Source of the DNA: Lomentospora prolificans
Taxonomy: Eukaryota > Ascomycota > Sordariomycetes > Microascales > Microascaceae
Length of the DNA: 64,000 bases
Direction of reading: 5' to 3'
Assembly: GCA_029532625.1 (NCBI GenBank)
Contig: JARFXM010000006.1
Location: 2,728,001 to 2,792,000, forward strand
The notes below the pieces were generated by a model. The model worked only from the letters and a program-made list of their open reading frames with translations, had not been told where the DNA came from and made no database searches. Made by a program: the position numbers and the translations under genes. Within the stretch, counting starts at the first letter, position 1, and each line of letters begins with the position of its first letter. Positions 1-9,629 of the stretch are shown piece by piece.

Positions 1-529
1 CCAGGGGTAAAATTTGAATAAGGAGGGAGTAATAGAACCATGTCCGAGTAGGACCCACGGGATGAGATAAGCCAGCTATGCCAGACGCGTTCGACTGAGA
101 ACGGTGTAGTAAGACATCATTCTGGGCACTCCGCACTGTCGGCTTCCCGCATTTTACTTGTACTTGTACAATCCATTTGCCGTGTCTGAGTCCACTAGCC
201 CTCTCAGGGGAAAAGAAAAGAAAGTTAATACACCGTGGCCCCTTGTCCGCGTCAGCGCCTATGAAAGGGACAAGCTCGTGATTTCTGGGCATTGCGCTGT
301 GCATTTGCCCCTTTTCACATTTAGCGCAACGGGGGTGGAAGATCAGTTCGGGTTCGAGTCCTAGTCCTTGTTTCAGAACATGGAAAACCCTTGGGCTCAC
401 AAATACCGGAAGAATTAGGAGGTAGATTCTGTTGTGCAGACCGATCGTCCTTCTAGCGAGCAACGCGAGCTTTTAAGAATCGTAGTTCTAAAAAAAAAAT
501 CAGAATGCCTCTTTCTCTCTTGTGACGAC
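1..529. other. intergenic / window edge, no gene seen
   Basis: Normal base composition, but no reading frame with recognisable homology on either strand. It lies downstream of the leftward dehydrogenase gene. An A-run near 490 is unremarkable. A GGTTCGAGTCC string near 350 resembles a tRNA B box but no cloverleaf forms around it. Confidence 0.6.
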
Positions 530-1465
530 TTAAGCATTGTCTTGCAGCTCCTGTCCCGTTTCCGCTATCTCGTCATCGAGCTCCGGCCTGGGACAGTCCT
601 TGTCCTTCTCATCAGCCCCAGCATCGGGAGTGGCAGGGAAATTTAGGTGTTTCCAATCTTCCAACTCTTCAGTCACCGAACGGAGCCTATCTCTTATGCT
701 TTCTATGGCGTAGCTACCTAGCAGGAGCCTTAGTGGCGGGTAAGAACAATGCGCGAGCTGCCAGACAAGCTCTGCACACTTTACTACGCTCGTTGGCTGC
801 CTATCACCGAGCCATTGCACCATCCGTTTTGCGTGAAGTGCCGGCGACGTCGCGTGCGCATATGCCTCGCTGCTAGGGTTGATAAGGAAATGCCCCCACG
901 TTGGCAATGGGTTTGCGACCGAGTCAGGCTCATCCCGCCTCACGAGACCGGGTTCCACCAGCGTCGCTTTGACGTTGAAAGAATCAGTCTCGTACAGCAT
1001 TGCTTCAATTAACCCTTCCACGGCATATTTCGTCGCGCAGTATGGTCCAAGCCCGGGAACACCAAGGGCTCCCGATGTTGAACTGAAAATCAGATACCGA
1101 CCACCGTTTTGCTCTCGAAAATATGGCAAGGTAGACTGAATAATATGGAGTGTGCCCATGAAGTTGGTTTCGAACTGGTTCCGAACTTCATATTCGTCTT
1201 GGTCCTCGCAGGCGCCAATGACGCCATAGCCAGAGCAATTGACGACGACATCAACCTTACCGAAGTGACTCAAAGCCCTCTGAACAACCTGGGCGACTGA
1301 ATCCCTTGCGCGAACATCGCATTGTGCTCCCAGAAATCTTTCCTGGTGGTCCGTCATGTGTTCTGGGCCTGTCTCAAAAACCTTCCCAACAGATACGACC
1401 CGGTCGCCACGGCTAAGCGCGCATTTCACTAAGGACCTGCCCATATGGCCAGTGCCTCCGAACAC
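530..1465 (-). CDS. short-chain dehydrogenase/reductase (main exon; 5' end unresolved)
   Basis: Classical NAD(P)-dependent SDR. Seen at the start is a glycine-rich cofactor loop, VFGGTGHMGRS, then CDV (adenine-binding region), VVNCSGYG (the NAG-type strand motif), the catalytic Ser in IFSSTSG, and the YCATK (YxxxK) active site about 13 residues later. About 310 residues are readable, with a charged tail rich in Asp and Glu. The frame opens at a GTG directly after a CAG splice acceptor, so an upstream exon is needed. The best candidate is a short exon starting at the ATG at 1559 and ending before GTGAGT at 1533, but joining it leaves the frame one base out. Either the first exon lies elsewhere, or there is a one-base error or lesion. 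The substrate cannot be inferred. Confidence 0.75.
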   Translation of the reverse strand: MFGGTGHMGRSLVKCALSRGDRVVSVGKVFETGPEHMTDHQERFLGAQCDVRARDSVAQVVQRALSHFGKVDVVVNCSGYGVIGACEDQDEYEVRNQFETNFMGTLHIIQSTLPYFREQNGGRYLIFSSTSGALGVPGLGPYCATKYAVEGLIEAMLYETDSFNVKATLVEPGLVRRDEPDSVANPLPTWGHFLINPSSEAYAHATSPALHAKRMVQWLGDRQPTSVVKCAELVWQLAHCSYPPLRLLLGSYAIESIRDRLRSVTEELEDWKHLNFPATPDAGADEKDKDCPRPELDDEIAETGQELQDNA

Positions 1466-2276
1466 CTGACGGAAGCAAATTTGGGCGCATCAGTGCCTAT
1501 CGCCATCTTGGAGATGGTGGGGCCTTAACTCACAATCCAGACCAGCTGTCGCCTGACATTATTAAAGACTGGTGGATCGCAACTACTGGGCAATTGTAGC
1601 CTAGATTTCGCGGCTGTGTCGATGGTTTGCGGTGGTTGGCCCTGCTCAGTAGTGCTGTCCATATTTCAAAATGGGTGACAATGCAACGGGCCGGGTACGC
1701 TAGAAAGGACCAACGTAGTTGAGACTTATACGTCGTGAAGCAGCCGAGAAGACAACGAATCACAGAGTAGGGATGCAAAATGCGTTGCGATGTTGGAAAA
1801 AGTGAATCAACATGGGTTAGAAAAACACGTTCGATTTCGAGGAAATGGAGGGGTAAATTCACTCACTAGGCCGGTCAGTGCTGCGAAGAAAGCTCCATCT
1901 AAAATTTAAAACAGTAGGATACAAATAATGGCTTTACACACCACTGACCATCATCCATCACCATGTGGCTACCCTTGGTGTGCCAACAGCGATGAATTCG
2001 AGATGCAAACCCATAGTCGTGCGGCTCCATCATCCCCCTCAAATCTTTGTTCACTCTGGTCTCATAGACAGATTTTTTTTTCTGGACCCCTATCCCCTAT
2101 TACTAGCACGTATTCGCTGACACTACTACTTCCCACAGCACGGAACAGGCAACATTGCAGACTGACCAATTTCTGGGAAATGGCTGATCTTTAATCTGAG
2201 TCACTGGTAAAATTCTATAAAAGTCCAACAAGAGAACACCTCTAATGATAGAAGTTTCGGGCGGCCTAGGTTACAT
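1466..2276. other. intergenic, possible SDR first exon
   Basis: Holds the upstream region of the dehydrogenase, including a candidate 26-nt first exon (1534-1559, minus strand) with a good GTGAGT donor but the wrong phase. A 110-codon open frame on the minus strand over 1530-1862 has no recognisable similarity. The 3' side of ADI1 follows. Nothing else is supported. Confidence 0.45.
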
Positions 2277-2995
2277 CTACTTCAAATATTGTGCAACGTA
2301 GTCCTTCCTATGAGGGTTAATATCTACTCTAGGATCCCGGTTTAGAGGAGTCCATTTCGGTTCATCCTTGAAAAGCCTCATGGCTACAATATACTATGGA
2401 TAAATGCCTACCGTTAGTCACTGGGTGTAAGGGGGGCTGCATCGCGAAACTCACGTTGCTGTCGTCCGTCGTAAAGCGGTGGTAGATGCCGGCAGGAAGG
2501 ATCAATAGATCATTCTGATGTAAACATCAGTTGGACGAGCGGAAGACCCAGCGCAATGAATGTTTGCCAACCTACCTTCTCGACGCGAATACGCACCCAT
2601 TCATCTTTTTTTCCACGGACATCAAAATAGCCGTGACCAGCTCGTATATACCTTATTTCTTCATCCTCGTGAATATGCTCATCGAAGAACATCTTCACTT
2701 TCTCTTCGTAGATCGGCCCCATTGCCTCCGGTGATATCGTCACCTCATCTCGGTTTTTATATCCCCGAGCGGTCGCGAGCTCATCCACTCCTTCAAGGTT
2801 CACTATGTGGTAATACTTGACACCGAGGTTTTCTAATGTCTGTTCGTCGATCTCTCGGCCGGAGTCGTGAGCTAGGCGCGGGTCACCCTATGAAAATCGA
2901 CGGTCAGCAATAATCGACGGTCAGCAATTGATTCATAACCCGGAACTAGTAATACGGCGCCTCACAGGTGCGTTATCGTAAAAGTACGCCCTCAT
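2277..2995 (-). CDS. ADI1: acireductone dioxygenase (methionine salvage)
   Basis: Metal-dependent cupin enzyme that oxidises the acireductone intermediate of the methylthioadenosine (methionine salvage) pathway; cytosol and nucleus. Four exons close in frame: 2966-2995, 2576-2887, 2455-2514 and 2277-2393, giving about 172 residues, the usual size (~180). The first exon encodes only MRAYFYDNAP, the family's typical N-terminus. The metal-binding HIHEDEE motif (HxHx4E) is followed by IRYIRAGHGYFDVR. The next exon carries LPAGIYHRF with the fourth metal-ligand His. The last exon ends with AMRLFKDEPKWTPLNR, conserved in eukaryotic ARDs. All introns are GT-AG. The gene appears intact and is transcribed in the same direction as its two neighbours. 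Confidence 0.93.
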
Positions 2996-3578
2996 CTTGT
3001 TGGCCTTCGTCCCTTCACAAGTCTGTATCTGGCGATTGATCACTAGATGGACACTATCTGGTTACGCTGAGACAAGCCAAAAAAAGTGTGTTGTTTAAGA
3101 GTTATCGGGCATTTCTTGATCTACCCCGCCAATTGCGACTTTATGAACATTACATAATCTACGCCTGAGGTCAACAAATAGAAATGCGTAAAAAATCACG
3201 ACGTCATGGTGCTTGGATTTTAGTGGCTCGTGATTCGATCACTCGAGCCTACGATCCTTCCAATGTGCAAGCAAGGGGATTCGTAACGTAGATAAAGGCG
3301 CCGCAGGCCCTATCGATCCATTCTATAATCGAACTATGGATTCCAAAGTCATAATGCGGCCATGCAATGAGAGGCGGCCACCAAGGGGCCCGGTATGAAC
3401 CGGCAGACACAGGGGACCATGGATTTTGAGTCCAGGGTGAGACCTCACACTATCCGCCGAAAAAGAACCTCCCTTCGTTCGCTTAACATTTTCTAGTTCA
3501 CGATCTTGATCTCGAGGACCCATGTCGCAAATCCGAGCTGTCACATTATATGTAGAAAGCACCCAAATACCCGTTGCG
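2996..3578. other. intergenic: ADI1 upstream / DER1 downstream region
   Basis: About 580 bases between the ADI1 start codon and the DER1 stop codon. It must contain the ADI1 promoter. Open frames seen here are antisense shadows or lack similarity. No convincing regulatory motif was recognised. Confidence 0.6.
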
Positions 3579-4417
3579 TCATCGCAATTCCGCCGGTCCC
3601 AATTCGGGTGCTCCGGCCACAGCAATTTCATGGTTGATGCCATCGACAGACTCATCCGCGACCTGCCTACCATCGAAAAGCCTCGTCCACCAGGTAGGGG
3701 GGTTCAGGGGACGGGATCCATTATGTAAGGGGGGATATACATCGTTGAAGAAATACCAGACATGTCCGATAAGAACGCCCATAATTTCGTCCTTTGGTAT
3801 AGTCCCGTGCAATACAAGGCTAAATCCCATGAGTACCCAAGGCAGGTAAGGTGCTGTGAAGACAATGAGACCGAGAAAACTGAGCCGGGTATCAGGATTC
3901 CGCCGCGACCATATATAAACCAACGTCGATGACAGGGGGTGGCCGAGGAAAGGCACCGATACAAGCGGCGACATTAAAAGGAGACTAGCAGTGGCATAGA
4001 AGAGGAGCCACGAAAACTGAGCGGGCGAGCGACCGGATGACTCCTCGAGAAGACGTGCGTATCGTTGTAAGAAATAAACATGGAAGAGTAAGTCGAGAGA
4101 GAACGGGCCGAAGTATAGGAAAGTAGTGACAAGCCTCCAATACTATCGCGCATAAGCAGATTCGCAGATTAGTTGTGAGATTCTAAGAAGACTCGAACCG
4201 ATCATGCCGGTGAGACCAGGGAAGCTGCTGAGCTTACCTGATGTTTGTGAAAGACAGTCCGGAAACTATAGAATAGCTGATACGGCGTGAGAATTTGGCA
4301 TTGGACCAAGGCGCTTGTGAGCAAGGTTGCGGTCGTCCACCATCTGGTGCAAATTGGCATTTCCCAGAACCAGGTCTCGAGAGGCAGCCTCGCCCCATCC
4401 CCCATCATTTGATCCAT
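3579..4417 (-). CDS. DER1: Derlin / DER1 family ER-associated degradation protein
   Basis: Rhomboid-like pseudoprotease of the endoplasmic reticulum membrane, part of the ERAD retrotranslocation machinery. Two exons: 4238-4417 (60 codons) and 3579-4142, separated by a 95-nt GT-AG intron, giving about 247 residues. The start is the ATG opening MDQMMGDG, followed by the ETWFWEMP and TRWWTTAT stretch typical of Derlins. Conserved landmarks follow: TFLYFGPFSLDLLFHVYFLQRY, the NPDTRLSFLGL region, and GHVWYFFNDVYP near the C-terminus. Several hydrophobic membrane segments are visible. The tail NHEIAVAGAPELGPAELR is hydrophilic and cytosolic in the family. It is divergently arranged with the CENP-A gene, with about 630 bases between the starts. 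No lesion seen. Confidence 0.93.
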
Positions 4418-5050
4418 GGCAAACCACAGATCCTTGGGATTAGCCAAGATACTGGGGAAACAATAAAATATTCTGCATGTGTGTTGTCTGAAGTCGCTCC
4501 CTAAAGAGATTCCTATATGCTGAGAATACGGAGGCTAAGGTGCGAGACAGGCATAGATAAGGAACCTCTGGCCAAGGTGGCGTCTTCTGCGACAATCAAT
4601 GGAATTGATGACAGATGCAGCTTGTAATATAACCCGGAGCGTTCGCTCAAGTGGGGCGCTGCTTTGTAACGGGGAATGTCACTTGCATTATGCAATACAC
4701 GGTTGTCAAAAGCGCCTGTAGCCTCTACAGTGCTGTCGTTCATACACTGTGTATCTCTCTCGCCAAAAATCGCGGGGCTGGGAACACCCTTGGGATATAA
4801 TTGGCCATTAACGCGTCTCATTTACACGTCTTTTCCATAACCTCTCCAAAAGCCGAACTCAAATCGCAATCCACCCTCATATGCTCAATGCGACTGATTG
4901 ATACGAGACTTTCTTTACCGAATTTTCCACCTTCTCGCCGCAGCATCCAATCGCCAGTCATCGCTCTACTCTTCACACTCAGTTTTGATATCCCGGCGCA
5001 AAGCACGAAATCAACGCGATCGCAACCCGACCTCTTGAAGACTGGCACCT
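4418..5050. promoter_or_regulatory. divergent intergenic region between DER1 and CENP-A
   Basis: The two flanking genes point away from each other, so both promoters must lie in these ~630 bases. I recognised no specific transcription-factor site. Open frames in this interval show no family similarity. The call rests on gene arrangement alone. Confidence 0.5.
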
Positions 5051-5581
5051 ATGATGCCGAGGAGGTCATCTACTACCGGGGTTCGAAAGGGTCCAAGAAC
5101 TAGCAACGTTCGTCGTAAGTACTGCATCTCCAAGCCAACCCGAAGGCTGCAGACTGACCGCCGAAGCTGGTGACCCGGTACCCTATAGGGCAAAGCGAAG
5201 GTATCGACCAGGAACCGTTGCTCTACGAGAAATCCGGCACTTCCAAAGTAACACGAAGCTGCTATTACTCAAACTTCCATTTGCAAGACTGGTGAGTGAT
5301 GAGCGGCGATCGCGGCCAATTTTCGGTTTTCAGATGCGACTAACATACTCTGCGCCCCCGCCTAGGTTCGCGAAATTGCGCTCTCATTCGTACCCCACGA
5401 CCGAGAGTTAAGGTGGCAATCACAGGCTATAATGGCGCTCCAAGAGGCAGCGGAAGCATTTCTTGTTCATCTCTTCGAGGACTCTAATCTCTGTGCGATA
5501 CACGCGAAGCGGGTTACCATCATGCAGAAGGATATTCAGCTAGCACGGAGAATTCGTGGAGTCTGGGGGGGTCTAGGATAA
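5051..5581 (+). CDS. centromeric histone H3 variant (CENP-A)
   Basis: Replaces H3 in centromeric nucleosomes and seeds the kinetochore. Three exons close in frame: 5051-5114, 5167-5291 and 5366-5581, about 133-134 residues (two consecutive ATGs at 5051 and 5054). The N-terminal tail is short and basic (MPRRSSTTGVRKGPRTS...), lacking the canonical H3 tail, then RYRPGTVALREIR opens the αN/α1 region. CENP-A hallmarks are visible. Loop 1 is longer than in H3 (SFVPHDRELRWQSQ against the shorter H3 loop), RWQS replaces RFQS, EAFLVHLFEDSNLCAIHAKR and IMQKDIQLARRIRG follow, and the protein ends in VWGGLG. Canonical H3 has no such ending. The first intron is 52 nt with a good CTGAC branch site. Known homologues are CSE4 in yeast and cnp1 in fission yeast. 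Confidence 0.94.
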
Positions 5582-6087
5582 TTTGTCAGGGCTTCCGCTT
5601 TTTCGGCGTAATTGGAGTTGGCGCTCAGCTTTTTGCAAGCATCAAGAGTGCACCCGGGTTTGCATTGGAAGGGTAGTTTCTTGGCTTCTTTTGTTAGCAT
5701 CACTCGCTGTAAAAACCTACGATTAATAATCGATACCCCGTTCGTTTTCAACCTGTCTGTGTCTCCAGGCTACGTACGTCACTACAACCAGTCCCACGTG
5801 CGATTGATTTGCTCCCAGATGTACTCCAGGCTACGTCAACTGGCTACTCTGGCTATTTGATCAATGATCTCTTAATCCACGCCCAACAAAGCAGCGAAGG
5901 CTGAGCTTCCATCCAACAATCAGTCAATTGACACCAGAAGACAAAACCCTATGCTCGCATCGACCCCAGTTTTGATATCAAGACCTCAGCCCTCCAAAGC
6001 TCGTGTAGCAGAGCGAACCACCTGGCGATCAATTCAGTTGCATCCTAATCCGATAGCACGCTCATTCCCTCTCTTATTGCTGGCACT
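5582..6087. other. intergenic between CENP-A and FUN14-like gene
   Basis: Contains the CENP-A 3' region and the upstream region of the next gene in the same direction. A 72-codon frame from 5951 overlaps the next gene's start in another frame and has no similarity. Nothing else supported. Confidence 0.55.
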
Positions 6088-6675
6088 ATGTCTCACAGAG
6101 TCTCCAAGTTGCGGAGCTCGCTTGCTTCTCGTCGATTCCTGCCAGTGCTTCCAGGAATTGGAGTTATGATCTACCATTCTAGAGGGACAAGCTTCAAATG
6201 CGATCAATTTGAGGAGCCAAGGTCAAAGTTCAGATCCGCACTCCAGCATCGTCCCCTCGTCAGCGCATCGACAGTCCACCAACTAGCGAGTGGCAGTCTT
6301 ACAGGTAGGCCAAACCTTTACAAAACTCTGCCTCCAACTCCTCCACTAATCTCTATCCCAGGGTTTACCGTAGGTGTTGTTCTTTGTGTCTTCTCTAAAG
6401 CCCTCGTCATGGCGACCGGTCTTTGTGGACTATTTGTGCTAGTACGTCAAGAACACCAAGCACCCGTACGTAATCATTAGACAAGGCACTGACTTCAGCC
6501 CCGGGGGACTACATTTCAGGTAGCCGCGAGATTCGGGTTAGATTTGACAAAGATCTTCCGTGGGGCAGCTAAGAGCCCTCGCATGAAACGTCTACTTGCT
6601 ATAAAGGGCGAAAATCCCGTATTCAAACTATCATTCACCATGATGCTAATACTAGCATCCTTTGTACATATCTAA
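6088..6675 (+). CDS. FUN14-domain mitochondrial membrane protein
   Basis: Small protein of the FUN14/FUNDC family, mitochondrial membrane proteins linked in other organisms to mitophagy and lipid homeostasis. Exons 6088-6304, 6362-6441 and 6520-6675 join in phase to about 150 residues. The N-terminal ~40 residues are Arg/Ser rich (MSHRVSKLRSSLASRRF), consistent with a mitochondrial presequence. Then comes the glycine-rich hydrophobic FUN14 segment GSLTGFTVGVVLCVFSKAL with LCGLFVL, a basic amphipathic linker (ARFGLDLTKIFRG), and a C-terminal hydrophobic segment FTMMLILASFVHI at the stop. Its stop codon lies only 25 bases from the stop of the convergent aminopeptidase gene. The family call rests on the hydrophobic pattern and overall layout, with moderate sequence identity from memory. 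Confidence 0.78.
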
Positions 6676-6700
6676 CTATTAGCATCAAACCGGAATGTAT

Positions 6701-8987
6701 TTAAATTTGGCGTGTTTGTCGCTCGAGCCAAGCTAAAGCGATCGGATCCTCCCGGACTAGGTCCTTTGTTTTCTTGAGGATCTCGGCGTTGTAATCATTG
6801 AGCCATCGTTTCTCCGATCCAGTCAAGAGGCCGATGTCAAGGAGGTTCCGGCAGAAAGGAACCATAGTAACATGTTCAAACCCAAGATACGGTTTGTCCC
6901 CGAAAGATTTCGGGGTTTCCACCTCTTTCACAATGGCAACATTCTCAATCCGGATACCAAACGACCCTTCTTCGTAATATCCAGGCTCTATCGAAACAAC
7001 ATTTCCTGGTGATAAGGCAACTTCGGTATATTGGACACGAGTGCCGATTCCAATGGGACCTTCGTGAACATTTAGGTACGACCCTACTCCGTGACCAGTG
7101 CCATGACGGTAGTCCAAACCCTCACGCTAATCATAGAATGTCAATTGTAGCTCATAGCTAAACGCGAATTCACCCAATGGGAGAGAACTTACCCAGAGAT
7201 GCTGCCGCGCTAAAGTATCAAGAGCAAACCCTGTAGTACCTTTTGGGAATACTGCTGTATCAAGAGAAATGTTTCCTTTTAATACTAGCGTATATGTGCG
7301 TTTTTCAAAGTCCGTAGGTTGGCCGAAGTGGAAGGTACGCGTGGTATCGGTAGTTCCGTCTAGGTATTGCGCCCCAGAGTCACAGAGGTAGATGGCGTTA
7401 GGGTCAATAACTGAGCAACTTCCGGGTTTTGGGCCATAATGGATAACGGCGGCACTAGATAAAACCTTGTTAGAACCAGATGCTCTGCTCTATTCGGCCA
7501 GCGCTCGAATACGGTACTCGTGTACTTACTTCGGACCAGTCGACGATATGGTGCTGAAAGACAAGCCCACATAATCCTTCTGTTCACGCCGCAGCTCCTC
7601 TAGTTTGTTCGCAGCGTCAACTTCATCAATCACAGCGTTTTGGTTAACCAACTGATGCTCAAGCCAAGCGAAAAACCGGATGAGGGCAACACCATCTCTG
7701 ACATGACAGGCCCTCATGCCGTCCATTTCTGTAGAGTTTTTTATGGCCTTAGCATCAGTGATAGGGCTACGAATCTCCTCGACATTCTCATCCCCTCCGA
7801 GGGCGAGCTTTAGGGCCCAGGATGCCTTCGTAGATATGTGAAAGCGCGACGACAATGAGCCAGTCGGTGGTTCCCGTAATTTGAGCCCTCCACGAAGCTT
7901 TCTAACGTCGGAAAAAAAGGCGTCGTATGGCTGTATTGAAATGCCATCAGACTCGAGATGGGTGACGGCCTGTGGCTCGAGTTGCTGCTTGTTAATGTAA
8001 AGCGTAGCCACAGTAGGGGTTATCAGGGCGTACGAGAAGAAAACGGGATTGTAAGGTATGTCGGAGCCTCTTAGGTTAAATAGCCAAGCCACTTCATCCA
8101 GAGCGGAGATAACAAACCCCATTGAATTCTTCTTGCCCAACTCTCGACGAAGCTCTGACAATTTCGTTTGGACATCCTTCCCGCTGAATTCATTGGGTAG
8201 TATTGTCACAGGATTAGCCGGAGGATCAGGGCGATCTGAGGCCCAGCAGAGGTCAACCAGATTCTCTTCCAATGGTAGTAGCTCCGCTCCACCATTTCGT
8301 TGAATTCTCTCCGACAACTTCTTCGCGGATGGCGCCGATATCAGAGATGGATCCACCGCCACTATCTTCCCACCAGCCGCCTCAGTTGCGGTCCACTCCT
8401 GCCATGTTGGGACATCCTGAGTTCCTTGCTTCAGAAGTTCCCAATTCTCATCTAGTTCTTTCAATGCTTGGCTGAAGTATCGGCCATCGGTTGCGAGAAT
8501 GGCCTTCTGCTGCGTGACGACTGCACAACCAGAAGAACCAGTAAAACAGCTGATATATTCTCGGCGGGCGTGGCAGGCAGCAATGTATTCGGACGCGTGG
8601 CAATCCTCAGATGGTATCACTAGAGTGCCGTGTATCAAGAGCATCTTATCAGTACAACCGTTCGGAGGCATTCGAGAGGGCATGAACAGGCGTACCATAT
8701 ACATCCACATTACGCTGCCGCATAAGGTCTCGAAGGCTCTTTAAGCGCCTAGTCGTTGCCGCTTCATTTTGAGTCTTGCTCACACCGCTACTATCCGATA
8801 CGGCGTCCAATACCTGAGCTTGAGACATCAGGAAACTGTACTGATGAGGAAGCGGTCGAGAGCGAGCGCTGGTCCCGTGGCAGGTCAGAATTACGACAGG
8901 GCGAAGAGAGCCAGAAAATGCAATCCGGTGATGGAATAGTAGTTTCCCAGCCCTATATATATTGTATCGCGATATAGGCAACTGCAT
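6701..8987 (-). CDS. Xaa-Pro aminopeptidase P (M24B peptidase)
   Basis: Dinuclear-metal peptidase that removes an N-terminal residue preceding proline. Four exons close in phase: 8696-8987, 7530-8619, 7193-7454 and 6701-7126, about 689 residues from the first ATG. The long N-domain contains DVYVIPSEDCHASEY, the ISCFTGSSGCA stretch, and FVISALDEVAWLFNLRG with DIPYNPVFFSYA. The metal-binding C-domain shows the ligand aspartates in LCDSGAQYLDGTTDTTRT, the ligand His in HGTGHGVGSYLNVHEGP, and the two glutamates in SIEPGYYEEGSFGIRIENV. All are present. The first ~53 residues are rich in Arg and hydrophobics and could be a mitochondrial presequence. A second in-frame ATG at 8828 (MSQAQVLDA) would give a cytosolic form of about 636 residues, the usual family length. 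No lesion seen. Confidence 0.93.
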
Positions 8988-9629
8988 GTATGCACGGTCT
9001 GCCCTGGGGGACTCACGTTCAGGAATCTCTAGTTGATGGTCAAGGGACGCCAGTCGTGGTTCATCTCGTCACGTCTCATGAGCTCTTGCGGGGTTCAGGC
9101 GGCTCAGACGCTCCGCCTCTGGTGTCACCGTCTCTCCAACAGTTGAAAGAAAGCAAGTAGCTCGTTGATGACTGGGCCCCGATAGTCGCAAAGCCCTGTT
9201 TAATTTCCTCAGATCTTCGCCTGCGCTCACCTAATACTCCATGTAGGATACCAAGACGACCCCTCCATCACCCTTGAAAGGTAAAATTAGACAGAAGACA
9301 CCGATACCAAGGCGTCCCACCAAGAGCTGCCTATTGACAATTTTTGAGAAAGAAGGCTTGAACCTAACTAGACACCTCTTCACGCACCATCAGGCAGGCG
9401 AGCCTCTTGGTAGAACAGGGGTCTCTGCCTTTATATTCACCGTTCGCTCACCCCTGTCACATCTAGCCAGCGACATGTAGATCTCAACTATCACCTAACT
9501 TGGATGAAAAGTAGCAGTCCAACCCCCCCCCCCCCCCCCAAGAAAAGGATTTCGGTTTTGCACATCAAATGAAAGGAGAAAAAACAGCTATTACCTAAAT
9601 TGATGCTGGGCTCCAGAAATCCACAAGCT
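8988..9629. promoter_or_regulatory. divergent intergenic region with a 17-base C run
   Basis: Lies between the aminopeptidase start (minus strand) and the importin start (plus strand), so it holds both promoters. A perfect run of 17 C occupies 9523-9539, about 90 bases before the importin ATG. A 68-codon frame at 9274-9480 has no similarity. No other site recognised. Confidence 0.5.

Noticed and set aside
280..365. tRNA-like string (TTAGCGCAACGG then GGTTCGAGTCC)
   Set aside because: A- and B-box-like words are present but too close together, the T-stem pairs poorly and no acceptor stem forms.
1530..1862. 110-codon open frame on the minus strand
   Set aside because: No recognisable similarity; its 3' end coincides with the candidate first exon of the dehydrogenase, so it is probably chance.
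3323..3673. 116-codon minus-strand frame near the DER1 3' end
   Set aside because: It overlaps the DER1 terminal exon in another frame and has no similarity.
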